Assembly: GCA_000310025.1 (NCBI GenBank)
Contig: FN649741.1
Span: 6,369,456-6,420,809 of the forward strand
Reading direction: 5' to 3'
DNA: 51,354 bases
DNA from: Ectocarpus siliculosus
Lineage: Eukaryota > Sar > Phaeophyceae > Ectocarpales > Ectocarpaceae
Shown here: piece by piece, positions 34,907 through 46,392 of the stretch
Layout: every line of letters begins with the position of its first letter
Numbering within the stretch: position 1 is the first letter of the stretch
Translations under genes and position numbers: made by a program
The notes under the pieces: generated by a model
Seen by the model: the letters and a program-made list of their open reading frames with translations, nothing else
Told to the model about the DNA's origin: nothing
Databases searched by the model: none

Positions 34907-36075
34907 GCCCAGCCCAGCTCCATCCCGGGGTAAGAGGAGGAGGCATACGAGGCCAGAGAAGACGAAGAGGGCCCAGACGTCATGGCCGCCGTGACATGCG
35001 GCCCTCCACCGACACCGCCGCTATTGCCCACGCCGTCTATCCCTAGCAACGAGGGCAAGTCTTGCTGATTGGTAGCAATGGGTCTGCCGCGTTGGATTAA
35101 AAGGGGGGAGGGGGGGGGGGCGAGATCAATACGTCGAACAATACCCTAAAACAAAAGGAGGGAGACATGCAGCCAGTCGTGCACGAAACGCTTCCAACCG
35201 GCCCCAACAGGTGATAGAAAGAGGCGTTGTGAGCGAAGAGAAAACGAGCCCCCCCCAGAAAAAGCAGGCGCAACAAAGCACCACCGTCGAAACGACAAGG
35301 TGGCATCCGCGAGCCAAGAGTTTGGTGCCTAGCTTACCCCTGAAGGAGACAGTCGTTCCAGGGTTGAGAAAATGGCTCGGCTTCCTGGACTGCTGGTGCC
35401 CCGCCTCTTCGAAATCACCGAATCGTTTAGCGGCAGGGGGAGGGTGGGGGGTTAGACGCGTATCATACTCCAGCACGATGCACGTCGGGGTTGCTGCTTT
35501 CTGGACAAACGAAAACCTGAGCCCTTGACGGCTGTGTCGCTCGTAGGACAGTTTTTTTTTTTTACCCTTAGCGCCTGATGATGTCCATTGCTGATGGAGA
35601 GGTCCTCCTTGGGGCACACGTAGACCTTCCACGTATAACGCCACCTTCAACCCACCGCAACCACCTAGAACAAACAACATCAACACCCACCATGTGCATA
35701 CCCGCCCCGGCGTACAACGACACAGAATTTCAGCAGAAACCATACAGTCGCCTATCGTGTAATACGACATGCGCATGGCACCCGGTTCCACACCCACAAG
35801 GCTCACCCACAGTAGCCTCCCGTTAGCCCGGCCCCTGGTCCCAACCCCAGGCCCCCGCCGGCCGCCCAAGCTTTGTGGTGCCCCAGGCCTGACTGCAGCG
35901 ACCCCGGGAGCGGCGGGGCGGGAGTCGCCGCCATACCTCCGGCGACAACGTCGGGTAGTAGAGACGGGCCCCCCGGGCAGTGCGCGGAGCTGGCGGCACC
36001 GGCGGCGGTGTTGATGGCCACGGTTGCTCCGGCCCCACCCGCCGCGAAGTCCTCGTTCTGGTTCGGCGACGACAT
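32351..36075 (-). CDS. bZIP-PAS transcription factor, six exons
   Basis: Proposed minus-strand exons: 36075-35807, 35083-34376, 34027-33904, 33456-33322, 32795-32694, 32476-32351. They sum to 1464 nt (487 aa) with all phases agreeing. Residues 1-325 are low-complexity, Gly/Ala then Gln-rich (likely activation region). Exon 3 carries the basic region ERLERNRIRNRDHSRRSRQR with the N-x7-R signature (residues about 336-358) and a short zipper running into exon 4. Exons 4-6 form one PAS domain: LISAHTTDDRTVFLYASNAF, then FQRVLGISTE, DLLGVQLIHLVHPDD, and VVVYRLRHQQQEFTVESSFR. bZIP-then-PAS order recalls aureochromes, but the flavin-binding GxNCRFLQ motif of LOV domains is replaced by GVQLIHLVHPDD, so it should not bind flavin covalently. 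A nuclear regulator with a sensory or dimerising PAS is likely; ligand unknown. The exon 6 acceptor (GAAG) is the weakest border. Confidence 0.88.
32801..32820 (-). repeat. Poly-C pyrimidine tract at a bZIP-PAS acceptor
   Basis: A run of about 20 C on the minus strand directly precedes GCAG at the exon 5 acceptor. Its length may be inexact, as long homopolymers are hard to sequence. Confidence 0.8.
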
Positions 36076-36435
36076 GATGATCCTGCTGCTGCCGCTGTTG
36101 CTGCTGCTGTGCGTCTCTGGTGAAAGGCTGGAGCGTCGACAGTTGGGGCGGGCGGGACGGAGTTCAGCGGTGAACAGCTCACTTCAGGAAGTAGGCGGGA
36201 CGGTCGCGCACGGCATCATCACCAGACGGTCCCTTCCAACAGCACACAAGACGTCCGCATCGCCTTCCCTACCCTCCTCCGGGGAACAAACGGGGTCGTC
36301 CATATGTCGTGACCGCGAGGCGCATGTGATGATCGCGTCCTCGTGGTCCTACCTGAGCACATCCTCGTGCTGGTCAATATTTCGAGGCGGCGGCGTGGAG
36401 AGTATTTGCGCAGACTAAACCCCCTGCCCTGATGT

Positions 36436-37040
36436 GATTACCGCATTTTGTGCGTGTTATGGCGCCCATCGTTGATTTCGCACCCACCCATCGGTGTTAT
36501 GGCACCAGGGTCTGCAAAAAATATATCAAAGAACGGCATGATTTAATTGCATTTCCGCACGCGGTGCCACACCAACGATATCGAACCTGCGTAGGACGTA
36601 AATTTGCGTTCTTTGGCGTTCTTCGGCAAGGTACCGATACCCTCCGGGCCACATGTCCAACTGTAAAATGTGGCGAACGGCTGAGAGGTCGGTAGGTACC
36701 AATTCCTTTCAGTATGTACGTCTATCGTACCGACGCGGGGTGCGCGTAAAAATGATTCGAGCTTTTTTCTACGGTGATCCGACAGCTACAGCAGCAGCAG
36801 CAGCACCTCTAGCACTGGTCTGTGAGGAAGTACCCTCGGCGCCTGCACCCTCTTACATGGCGCAATGAAAAGTGTGCGTGGTTGTTGTGTGTGTGCTGCG
36901 CGACTCGAATTTGCGGTTTGCGCGGCCTTGCGTGTAATTTCGCTGCCTTTCTTTGTCGTGATTGTGGTCCGTAATTTCGTAATTTGCCGTATGCACATAC
37001 GTACTTCGCGGACTCCGGTGTGTGCTTGCTCTACTGACGG

Positions 37041-37079
<39 letters not shown>

Positions 37080-37437
37080 TGTGTGTGTGTTTTGGTACCG
37101 GATCCTGTACCTCAAAGCTGCCCTACTTGTACCAGGGAAACGCCTATGTTCGTTTCTTGAGTATCGCACCAATCGATGTCATCGCACCGGGGATGGGTGC
37201 GTTCACTCAGCACCGTAAAATGGCCACTATGGTTTCTTCCGTATCGCACCCATCGGTGTCGTCGTACCGGGGGTACGTTGGAACTCTACATATGCATACG
37301 AGATGATATCATTGCAATTTGGCACTGGTACGGCGGTGCTATGGCTTGACCGGGGTACGATAAAAAACCAAGATGCATGGGAACGGTGTAAGAACCGTCC
37401 GCACCCCGGTGCCATAACACGCATAATTTCGGTAGTC
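36436..37437. mobile_element. Possible 1-kb non-autonomous element with inverted ends
   Basis: The left end GATTACCGCATTTTGTGCG, then TGTTATGGCGCC, resembles the complement of the right end, GACTACCGAAATTATGCGTG then TTATGGCACC. Internal copies of TCGCACCCATCGGTGT and TTATGGCACC recur near both ends. No target duplication was found and internal frames are unrecognised, so the call is tentative. A (GT)n run lies inside. Confidence 0.45.
37041..37091 (+). repeat. (GT)n microsatellite
   Basis: About 25 GT units with one AT interruption. Confidence 0.95.
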
Positions 37438-39907
37438 CAATGGTTTGATTTCAGGCTCCTAGACTTCGCACCAGTTGCTAGACTAAGACTACAAGCATTG
37501 ATTGGTACTGGAGACGACGCGGAATCTTCTCGTGATACCTGTGGATCCACAACGAATGATGAACAAGAAGATGGAAGAGCACCTTCACGGCCAATGAATG
37601 GTGGGACATATGCGAGTGGGTTTGAAAGGCATGGAGGGAGGTGGACACACAGACAGGCTGTTCGCGCAAGTTTGAATGCAATCCAGCGGCAGTAGTGGTG
37701 CTTGTGACTTGGTCCGAAATGGTATATTCACCGTGTTAGTCTGCGGGAATTCAGTCAGCGAAGGGGGTCCAGGTCATGTGCCGGTGGGCTGTTCGGGCGG
37801 AAACGTCATTCAGTGCGCGGCTGACTCATCGCCATTTCCGAGCTTTGGAACATACAAACGCTAGAGGCAGTCAGCTGTTCACTCAGCTGTTTTTAACGAG
37901 CGGTTGGCGATAAAAATGTTGAGATGTTTTTTAGTCCACCAGTTGCCCTCGAAAAACAGCTGTCTCACCCTGAGCAACTCAGATCTTGGGAGGTTGCGGC
38001 TCGGTGTCTGATCCTCGCATTCTCGCTACAGCGCAGGTTGGCATGCGTACGTACTTGCGTATGTACTTGGTGGCTACCACCCAACATGTCTTATATGTAT
38101 TTCTGTGTGTGTATTTATTTTTCCTTCATTCTTCATCTGCATCCCGTTGACACTTCTGTGCTCTCATGAGCCGGAGGCCACCCCACTCCGAACAGGTTCT
38201 ATTTGACTAATCTACAACAACAGTGTTTGAACCCATCGGGATGTCGGGATGTTACAGCAGTAGGCTCCAGCAACGTGCACAACATGAAATAGCAACAGGA
38301 CCAGCAACAGCAACAGCAAGACTACTGCTGCTGTACACCCACAAAGGCGTGTGTGGTGGGTAGTGGTGGGATTATTTGCAGTGGGTGGGGCCACGTAAGC
38401 TAGATTTCCCTCGAACGAAACCCTCAAATGATTGTCGGATGCCGCCGATTGAGGTAACGACCAGTTGGGCCTCGATTTCACTGAACAAGACGTAGCTGCC
38501 CGCCGGTTGCCGCGGTGGACTCTGGCCACAAAAGCCGGTTGTTTTGTAGATGGGCAGCACAAAAGGATACGAGAAATGGGCTAAAGCAGTGGGATCTGTC
38601 TTCAAGGGAGGATGTTACAGCGCGTTCCGATGCCCTGCACACAGCGGCATTTATGTAACCTTTCGCCGCGTCACAAGGAAAATGCGCAGCACAGACAACA
38701 AGATCCACGGACAGTCGCGAATAGCACTGTTTTTGTCACTATCTCGCTGAATACTTTTGCTGGGTTATTTCTGGCTGTAGATGCGCGTAGCCCTCGCTTT
38801 GCTGGGTGCGTGCGACATCGTTGTACGATCCGGCTCGGGCGATCCCAGCTAGGGCGATCCTGTGTGCTAGATTGTACAACTGCTAATTGTTTGCTTGCTT
38901 TCTTCTGACAGAAGGCTCGGGATACCTACAACACGTACTTCCTGTGAGCGTCTGTTCTGCAAGCAAAGCGCCACAGAGAAATATCCCCCACGCACAACGT
39001 CACAACGACCGACTCCCTTCCTACGGCTGCTGCTGCTGCTGCTGCTGCTTCTACGGGATCGGCTCCCCGTACCAAGCCAAACAACACCATTTTCCCAAAA
39101 AACTGAAAAAAATGACTGCTGCCGTCGCTGCGATCGCGATGGTTGCGTTTGGACGTTTTGGGCTCGCGATCCTACACTACCCGATATATCTAGCTTCACC
39201 TTCGTGTTTGCTATCTTGTTCCGACGTCCTCTGCACCGTTGTCACCGGTGTCGGCCCGGTATCTCGTCTTGGGAAAGTGGTAAGCGGTTGCAAGAAGGAG
39301 AATGTGCGGTGTGTGTTGTGGCTGGCCCTGGTGCTGATGTGAAAGGAATGTGTCTCCGACTTGCTCGGTCGCAAGATCTCCGAAAAAGAAGCGTGCGCCG
39401 AACCCGCTCTGTCGAACACCGTTATCACGCAAATCTCCGATCCGCGTTGACGAGTTGGACAGGATCCATAGTCATTTTTGTGTTGGCAAAGATCCACGCA
39501 CGACTTACTGCAGTTGTCCCGATGCCATTCACCCTAGTTAGTAGTTAGTGATGCCTGTCTAGCTTTCCAAGCTATTTTGACCGTACAGACAGGTGCACGC
39601 ACGAGTTTCCTCTTTCTTGCTCTGCGAGCGGAGGATCCGGCGCAGCGTGTGTCACATGATCCGAAATCGCCTGCGCAGCGGTGATCTTTCCCGCAGATAT
39701 TGCAGGTTCCCTGGATTCCCCCGAAGTTCCACGCATCACACCGCCGTTTCGTACGGCGCTACTACTGCTGTACGGAACGGGCCCGGAGATAAGAAACGTC
39801 AAAGCCGATGCACGAGGACACACAGCAGTTGTCACAATGACATGAGTTTTAGTAGAGATTCGCCGCAGTAAGATGCGTTTGTGTTCGTGGGTCGTGTTTT
39901 TTAGCCC

Positions 39908-39982
39908 CCAGGTGTTGTTGTTGTTGTTGTTGTTGCTGTCTTCACATTAAAAACCGTTCTGTTCTCTCTGCTCAGTACCTTC
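39908..39982 (+). repeat. Dispersed repeat family B, copy 3
   Basis: Reads (GTT)n, then TGTCTTCACATTAAAAACCG, TTCTGTTCTCTC and CAGTACC, matching the minus-strand copy at 22127-22190 and the diverged copy at 13430-13500. Confidence 0.8.
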
Positions 39983-40167
39983 TTCTGTCTGTACTAGTCT
40001 AACACTTGACGGGGTCGATTCCGGTGGTCACAGGCTAACTTACCCAGAAAAACGTATACGAAAGTAAAATGGACCTGAAGGGTCCGCAAGCCAATGAAAA
40101 TCAACGACAGATAGTCTAGGCCACTCCGCTCGCCTCTCTACACGCTATGCGAGGTAACCCTAGATTG

Positions 40168-40265
40168 GAAAAAGATAGAAGAAAGTAAAAAGAAAAGAAA
40201 AAGAAAGGAAGAGAGCAGATGGAGAGAAGCAAAGGGAAAGAGAAAGACACAGACAGAGAAAGACA
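40168..40265 (-). other. Strand-asymmetric purine/pyrimidine tract beyond the LINE
   Basis: About 100 bp is almost pure A/G on the plus strand (pyrimidine on the LINE sense strand). It lies 150 bp past the LINE stop codon and could be part of the element's 3' UTR. Confidence 0.5.
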
Positions 40266-40415
40266 CACGCCTTAGCGACAACAGCAAACAAACAAACAGA
40301 ACAACACAAGACAACACAAGACCAAGCGGGCCACTCGAGCCAGCCCATGCACGTCATCGCTCGCGGGGGGTTGGTGCAATGGTGCAGCGCCGGGGGGGGG
40401 GGGGGCGGGCATAAG

Positions 40416-41595
40416 TCAAGCAAAAGGTTCATTTCGGCGCGGTGTTTCGCGCGACTCGGTCCGTCTCTTCGCGTTTCCTGTCTTTCCTCGCCGTCTCGTC
40501 CGCCTGCTGTACCCCTCCCACCCCCCCCGTGGTTGTTGCCGTGTGTTGTTGTCGGGCTTCTTGTTTCGTTTGAGCAATCGTTGTCGGCGAGCCTCCTCTT
40601 CCTTCTTATGCCAGGAGGCCATCCATGAACTTCTTAGCTCCCTGCAGTACCCCTGTATATGCCACGGTATCCCCCGATCCACCTTCGCTGCTTCCATCCA
40701 AGTTGTTTCCGGGACTCCGAAGAAGCATGGCTCGGCGTCCGTAGACCCGTGCTCCTCTGCTTCGAACATCTTGAGGTCGTCCGTCAGGCACATCTGCCGG
40801 TTTTGCTCCGGTTTCCCCCTGCCTGGACCCTCCCCCCCCACCAGTTCGCCAAGCATTACCCGTTTCGGGAGTCGTCCGTCCGGCTGCCTTACCAGCGCTC
40901 CCGCGAACAGTAGGCGCCGTTGCCGGATAGTGGTTTCCACGCTCTGGCACCCTACCCTCTTCAGAATCTGGGCGTAGGAAAGCTGCCGATAGGTGCCCTT
41001 CTTGCGTTGGTAACCGATAACTCGCAGGAGCAGTCGGTGGTGTATCGTCCGCAACGTCCGGTATTGGTCTTGACGTCGGGCCCATGTCATGCAGCCGTAC
41101 AGCAGTGCCTCCATCGCCTCGGCCTGGAGCAGGCGAGTCTTCAGTCGGAACGGTGCTTTCGGCCTGTCGAAGAGCTCCTGGCCATATCTCCTGACAGTGA
41201 CGCATGCCCACGCCGTTCTGCTCCGGTAATGGAGCTCGCGGGTGAGGTCGCCATGTTCGTTGACGAGGCCACCTATTACGTACCGGAATTCAGGCGTCTG
41301 GGCATACCTCTGCCCTGCTGCCTCGATGATCAGTGGTGGCGGCCGGGGGGGCGGTAGTGTTGTTGTGTGCTTCTCCTTTGCGCGCATCAGGAGCGTCTCC
41401 GTCTTCTTCTCCGATACCGTCAGCCCGAACTCCCCGAACACCTCCACAATGACGGTCATCATTCTCGCCAGTCCTTCGGCAGACCTCGATACGACGCCGG
41501 CGTCATCGGCATAGACTACAGCATCCCCGAGGTGTAAGCTGCTGTAATTCGCGAAACTTTGGCGAGCCTCATTTTCTTGACGGAGTTTTCCTCAT
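40416..41595 (-). pseudogene. Non-LTR (LINE-type) reverse transcriptase, C-terminal part, 5'-truncated
   Basis: The minus frame is open from about 41592 (just after a TGA) to the TGA at 40418-40416. It begins inside the RT domain: FANYSSLHLGDAVVYADD carries the catalytic YADD, followed by FGLTVSEKKTETLLMR, then a thumb-like region with LQAEAMEALLYGCMTWARR and HHRLLLRVIGYQRKKGTYRQ. The remaining 200 residues are basic and have no recognised endonuclease. An upstream endonuclease and the RT N-terminal half are absent, as usual for 5'-truncated LINE copies. No poly-A tail is evident downstream. It copies itself by target-primed reverse transcription when intact; this copy cannot. Confidence 0.9.
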
Positions 41596-42794
41596 CTACG
41601 ACTGTGGGTGCCGTTGTGTGCATTCCGTTTGGGTACCCTCAGTGATGACATCAGGATGCAGACTAACTTACACCCCACTAACTCCATGAGGGGCTCTACG
41701 GTTGTCTGTATTAGTTTTCTTTGCTAAAACAAACGCCTGTCGAACACTCGACATTTCCGCGCAAGGGGGGCGGGGACCGGTTCTATGGGTTTGTGTTTGT
41801 GGCGTCTACGGCAGTTCGGCCACAGGTGTGGGCGTCCGGGACGTGTTGTTGCAAATGCGTACAAACACGGACTTTGTTGAACGCGTGTTGCATTTATTAC
41901 CCTCCGTTGGCTCTCCCCATCTCGGAACAATGGTGGGAGGGTCTTACTCGGTGCCGTCGAAGATGAGCAACCCAAACACAGCAACAATACTGGTATCAGA
42001 CCGAAACAGGTCACCACGATAGAGGTCTGGTTTTTTCCCGGCAGCGGAGAAACAAGCACAAACGCTGACTACCACCAAGCCATCTAATGGACAGCCGGAA
42101 TGTTGCGAGGTGCCCCTTGTACGACAGCCCTTCTGCTCTGTGTGAGCAACACACCGAGCTCATGATTGAACTCGTCAAGCTAGTGACTCGTACCGGTCGG
42201 TGAACAGGCTCGAGCGTGACGCTCGAATGCATACGTACAAGGACACGCAACCACCACCGGTGAGGAGCGAATCGAGGCATGCGGTCGTCCCAGCACATGT
42301 TCCTCTCTATGTATGCGTTCACCACGGTTGTACCACGGTATTGTACCGTTCCGTGGACGATAGGGAGGTGGGAAACACGGTGTGTTTTGTTGAAACGCGG
42401 TTTGTGATTAATTTGGGTTTCAATTTTTTTGTTTAACCTGCGGGTAGGTCGTGAAGCTTAATATTCACCCCCCACCGAACGGACGCACCATAGCCTCGAC
42501 GCTAAAACACCGTCACCAGATGCCAACCGATAAAACAACAGCCAGCACTCGGCAGCGTGTGCTTGTTCATTTCGCCGCGCTCACGTACGTCCGCCTCTCC
42601 ACCCCTTCCAACAACCTAGCCGCCATGTCCGCGCTGGGAAAAGACTACGACACGGAGATACACCGCCGGAGTTGACTACCCTCTTCGACGGATGTGCCGC
42701 ACGCCTTTTGATCGCCAACAGGCCTCGCTGGCGTGGCTACAATTGGCCGTCCGGGATCATTTCCAAACAAAAGATAGCTCGCCAAACTGCAGAG
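41596..42794. other. Between the LINE copy and the eL33 3' end
   Basis: No gene recognised. The last few hundred bases should include the eL33 3' UTR. Short open frames on both strands have no known motif. Confidence 0.5.
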
Positions 42795-43487
42795 TTAGAT
42801 CTTGGATGGGTAGAGCATCACGCGCACGGGAGCACCGATTGCCTTGGGCTGCGACGGGAGAAGCGGGGAGGGGGAGGGGGGTGAGACAGGTGGTGGCACG
42901 ACGGAGAGGAGAGGGCACCAAACACGAAGGCCCCCACGCAACCACTGTACGAGCGAATACAAGAGCAAACTCGCACCCTTGATTTCCGGCGATATTCAAA
43001 GTGCGCCAAGAACCGTGGCCATGCCATGTCTCTTCTTGCAAAAAAGCTCTGCACGATCCTCCACCTCCTCCAATTACCAACGCAACCCTCCGCATTTTGT
43101 AAGACTGGTACTTAAGCGAAGCTTCACGCGCCTACCACTGTCCTAGTGGTCTATACGTCGGACCGAACCTCAAAGCTCCACCGCTCTGCCGGTGACAAAG
43201 AGGGCGATGTTCAAGAGATATCATCCGGGGCGGGGGAATTCCAAACGAGACATGCTCCACATCCCACAGGAGTGCCACCAACAACCAAAAACAAAACCCT
43301 TGACGCATAAAACAGAGGCCACCGACAACGCAACTTCAGGAAGCATGCTTGCTGCTTGCTTACCGGGAGGTTAGTCCTGAACTTGGCCCGTACAACCCCG
43401 TTGGTACCGTGCCCGCGGCACACCTTGCCCCACACCACGCGGTACTTGGTCCCGTTCTTGAGCGTCTTCGCCTGCAAACCACCAACC

Positions 43488-43520
<33 letters not shown>

Positions 43521-44664
43521 GTGTACGAGAATCAGGGTAAGGGCATCAATACCCTTCCTTAAGCAACTGTTCAACAACGCTCCAACCGTATCTACTCATC
43601 TAGCACGCGAGCCGTCTTCCTGTCGCTCGTGATAGCACCACATGGCACGGTCTAGAGCGAGCCTGTCGCGAGGAAACGCTGCTTGAAATAGTGTCGCGAT
43701 AAGCGTCCGGCGCTTGCAGCGAAACATCTACACGCCGGGAGATTGAGGTCATGCATTCGACCCATTCGCGGCTGTCCCCTCGGCATCCTTTTCTGACACT
43801 CATACAGCAGACCTTGACACACGCCAAGGCGTATCAAACATAAACCACCACGGAAAAAATCTCAGAGGGAAGAAGCGCGCTGTCATCTGCACGTGCCTTG
43901 TACGTGCGTGGCTTCTACCAGCTCTGACGGATTCGACAGCAACAACCCCTTCAAACCAGAGGAGTCCAAAGTGCGAGCAAACATTGGGGAAATCGCAACG
44001 CGTGGAATCACTACAAGCAAACTCAACGCTACCTTTCACCGTGGGGCCACGCGGACAGGATAACCACCACGACACTCTGTGGGTTGGATTTCTCTTTTGC
44101 TCTGACCTTGTAGATGTAAGCGATGCGCTTCCCGAGGTAGAAGTTGGACGCCTCCTTGTCCTCCACGCCCTGACAAAACAAAACAAGCAAGGGCGAGCAT
44201 GATCACCGTCACGCTTGTTCCAATCGGGTGATTGTTGGTTGATTGAGAGGCCTTGCAATCGGCAAAAACTCAAGTCCGCGATGAGTCACAAGAACCACTC
44301 GATATCAATCCTCATCATCAGTCAATATACATAACAGGGGGCATTGTTCATCTCGAAAATAATTATTGCCATGCGCACCCATCCCGATCAATCGGCAGCC
44401 GTGACCACTCCAGCACCATACGGTCATGAACCAAACTACCACACCCCCTCTTTATGGTCATGCATCGCACATGCACACGATCACGACCAGGTTGTACACA
44501 TGGTCAGGCGAAAAGGGGAGGTATGCAACACGAGAAAATCACACACGAAATCGAATTAGTGCCGTTTAGCTTGCCTGGATCTTGATGAGGGAGGTGTGGT
44601 GGTACGTGTTCCGCAGGCCACGCTTGAAGCCAAGCATGACGCCCTTCACGTACAGCCGCACGGG
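42795..44664 (-). CDS. RPL35A: Ribosomal protein eL33 (L35a), four of probably five exons
   Basis: Minus-strand exons: 44664-44575 ([20 protein letters not shown]), 44169-44107 ([12 protein letters not shown]), 43471-43364 ([27 protein letters not shown]), 42848-42795 ([17 protein letters not shown] then TAA). All borders are phase 0. These blocks match eukaryotic eL33, a large-subunit ribosomal protein of about 110 aa; 104 aa are accounted for, so only a short first exon with the ATG is missing. One candidate is 45053-45036 (six codons, donor CTG|GTGTTG), but it is weak. The first visible exon ends CAG|GCAAGC, a GC donor. The conserved sequence on both sides (KIQ then GVEDKEA) makes this splice reliable. 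A (CTG)n run precedes the acceptor at 43474-43472. Expected to be highly and constitutively expressed. Confidence 0.95.
43490..43520 (-). repeat. (CTG)n run before an eL33 acceptor
   Basis: About ten CTG units on the coding strand end about 15 bases before the acceptor TTTGCAG of the third visible eL33 exon. This is the same arrangement as at 19861-19897. Confidence 0.9.
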
Positions 44665-46392
44665 CTGCACAAGAAATTAAGAGAGGGGGACACAGTTCAG
44701 AGGCGATGGGGGGGGGGGGTCAGCGGGATGTCTGCTAGGCGGACAAAATGCAAAACTTTCGAATTACAGCAGCGGGAAATAGTGGCGGTCCAACCTTCGC
44801 GGAAAAAGAGACAAAACCCAGCGGAAACCAGAGGCCTCGACCGCAAAAGCACGTATGCATAGCGGCAAGTGATGGCAACCTACTTCCAAAGCACGTGATC
44901 GAGCCAGCCAGTCAGTCGGTATACATCGAAAGGGTTCTTGCTGTCGTGAGGCTGTTACACGCAGAGAGAGCTGCACGCGGCAGCAAAAGGTCCGGGAAAC
45001 GCTCGAGGCTTGTGCAGGCGCGGAGTGCCCAACACCAGGCAGCGCTGCTTCATTTCCTTTTTACCAAGATGAGATTTCGAATGTACACAAAATGTGTTTG
45101 GTCTGGCGAAAACAGCAGTCGACCTGGAAGAAAAATGCAGATGCGCTGCGCCATGTTCGGTGTGTACTGTCCGCGAAATCAAGGCAGCGCTCCCGACTGG
45201 GTGAAAGCCTTGGAAGACGCGCGTAGCCTACAAAAATAAAATAAAAAGTGGTTTGCTACGCCGAAGCACCCGTAAGCGGGCATGCTGGCGCGGTCGTCTA
45301 TCGGCGTAACAGCGGATCCCCATGATTTCCAGCCTGTTTATGCCCCCATCCATAGCCCAACTGTTTCGCGTGGAATACGTGCTCCCCCTCAGGGCATCGA
45401 TGCCCTATACTGCATAACCTTCGGGCAGTCGGCTTCTTCTGGTACTATGCCAAGTACCTTGGAATATTTTACGAATGAAAGCTACCCCCCGTCCAACACT
45501 TCGATCGACGGGCCTATTACTGACGCTGGTCGACAACGATGGCGTGGCGCACAGCCAAACCGCATCTCCGAATCGGCCTGTTTTTTTATTTGTGTCTGCT
45601 AGCGTGTGAAGCTTCAGTATCACAGGAACGCGCCTGAGGTTGTTTGGATTGGTCGATCTGGAACGCTAACAAATGTTTCCACAACACCATCCAAAACAAT
45701 GGAGTACCTCGACCTGTTGTTGTACACGCCCTCTCTTTCCTATTATAGAGCCTTGGTCGGCACCACGCCGAAAAAGTGTCCATCGTTACTTGAAGCCGTT
45801 ATCAGTAGTAGAATTTTTTGGTGCAAGTCTGTACTACATGGAAGAGCCACGGCAGTAGAGAGGCCTCTACCTAGAATGTTGATCGCGTGACCTTGGAAGT
45901 GTCTCAAAAGCTTTGGGTACCGCTGGTAAAAAAATATCATCACGGAGCCCCGGGGGGGAAACCGGGGCTGCTTGCTGCGGACCGTGGCACTTGGACCAGC
46001 GGGAGCATCATGGCATTAACAGACACAAGCTAGTGCCTGCAAGCCTCCGATTCGTTTGTTCTCTCTGGGGGTTAGGTTTCCAGCCGCTTGCCTCAACCCC
46101 CGCGACGGAACCTAACCCGAGTAACCCTGCTGGGGGCGGAAGCTTGGTTGATATGATTTTGGGGAGGTGCCAGGTCGATATTTCCGCGCAGATCGCTTGC
46201 GGGTGTAACTAACAGCAGCGGTGTCTTTGCAGGCACAAGAAACGCCCAATTCACTTGGGCATCAACAACGACAGGAACGGGCTCGAAGCCAGTGGCGGCA
46301 GTCAAACATGGGTTACGGCAGTCTCTCTGCAAATCGGCACGCGACGCGGCGGCACCTTCGTAGGGCATTAACTGCAGCAGACTGCCTCTGGA
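44665..46392. other. eL33 5' side and spacer
   Basis: Must hold the eL33 start codon, 5' UTR and promoter, none placed with certainty. The rest up to 46392 has no recognisable gene. A minus frame at 46093-46368 (starting MPYEGAAASRADL) follows a plausible CTGCTGCAG acceptor and might be an extra exon of the next feature. Confidence 0.4.

Larger units (their letters stand above)
37438..40415. other. Intergenic, no gene recognised
   Basis: Short overlapping open frames only. Contains a (CTG)n run near 39027-39048, repeat family B copy 3 at 39908-39982, and a purine-rich tract at 40168-40260 just beyond the LINE 3' end. Confidence 0.5.

Noticed and set aside
35126-35869. 247-codon open frame on the minus strand
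   Set aside because: It lies mostly in intron 1 of the bZIP-PAS gene, in another frame from the coding exon it overlaps, with no recognisable motif.
32351-36075. Identification as an aureochrome
   Set aside because: The PAS domain lacks the NCRFLQ flavin-cysteine motif, so only bZIP-PAS is claimed.
36865-37306. Open frames across the (GT)n run
   Set aside because: They owe their length to the repeat (Cys/Val runs) and have no other support.
45120-45155. ATG at about 45155 (minus) as the eL33 start codon
   Set aside because: The only nearby donor (CCAG|GTCGAC) gives phase 1, while the next eL33 exon needs phase 0.
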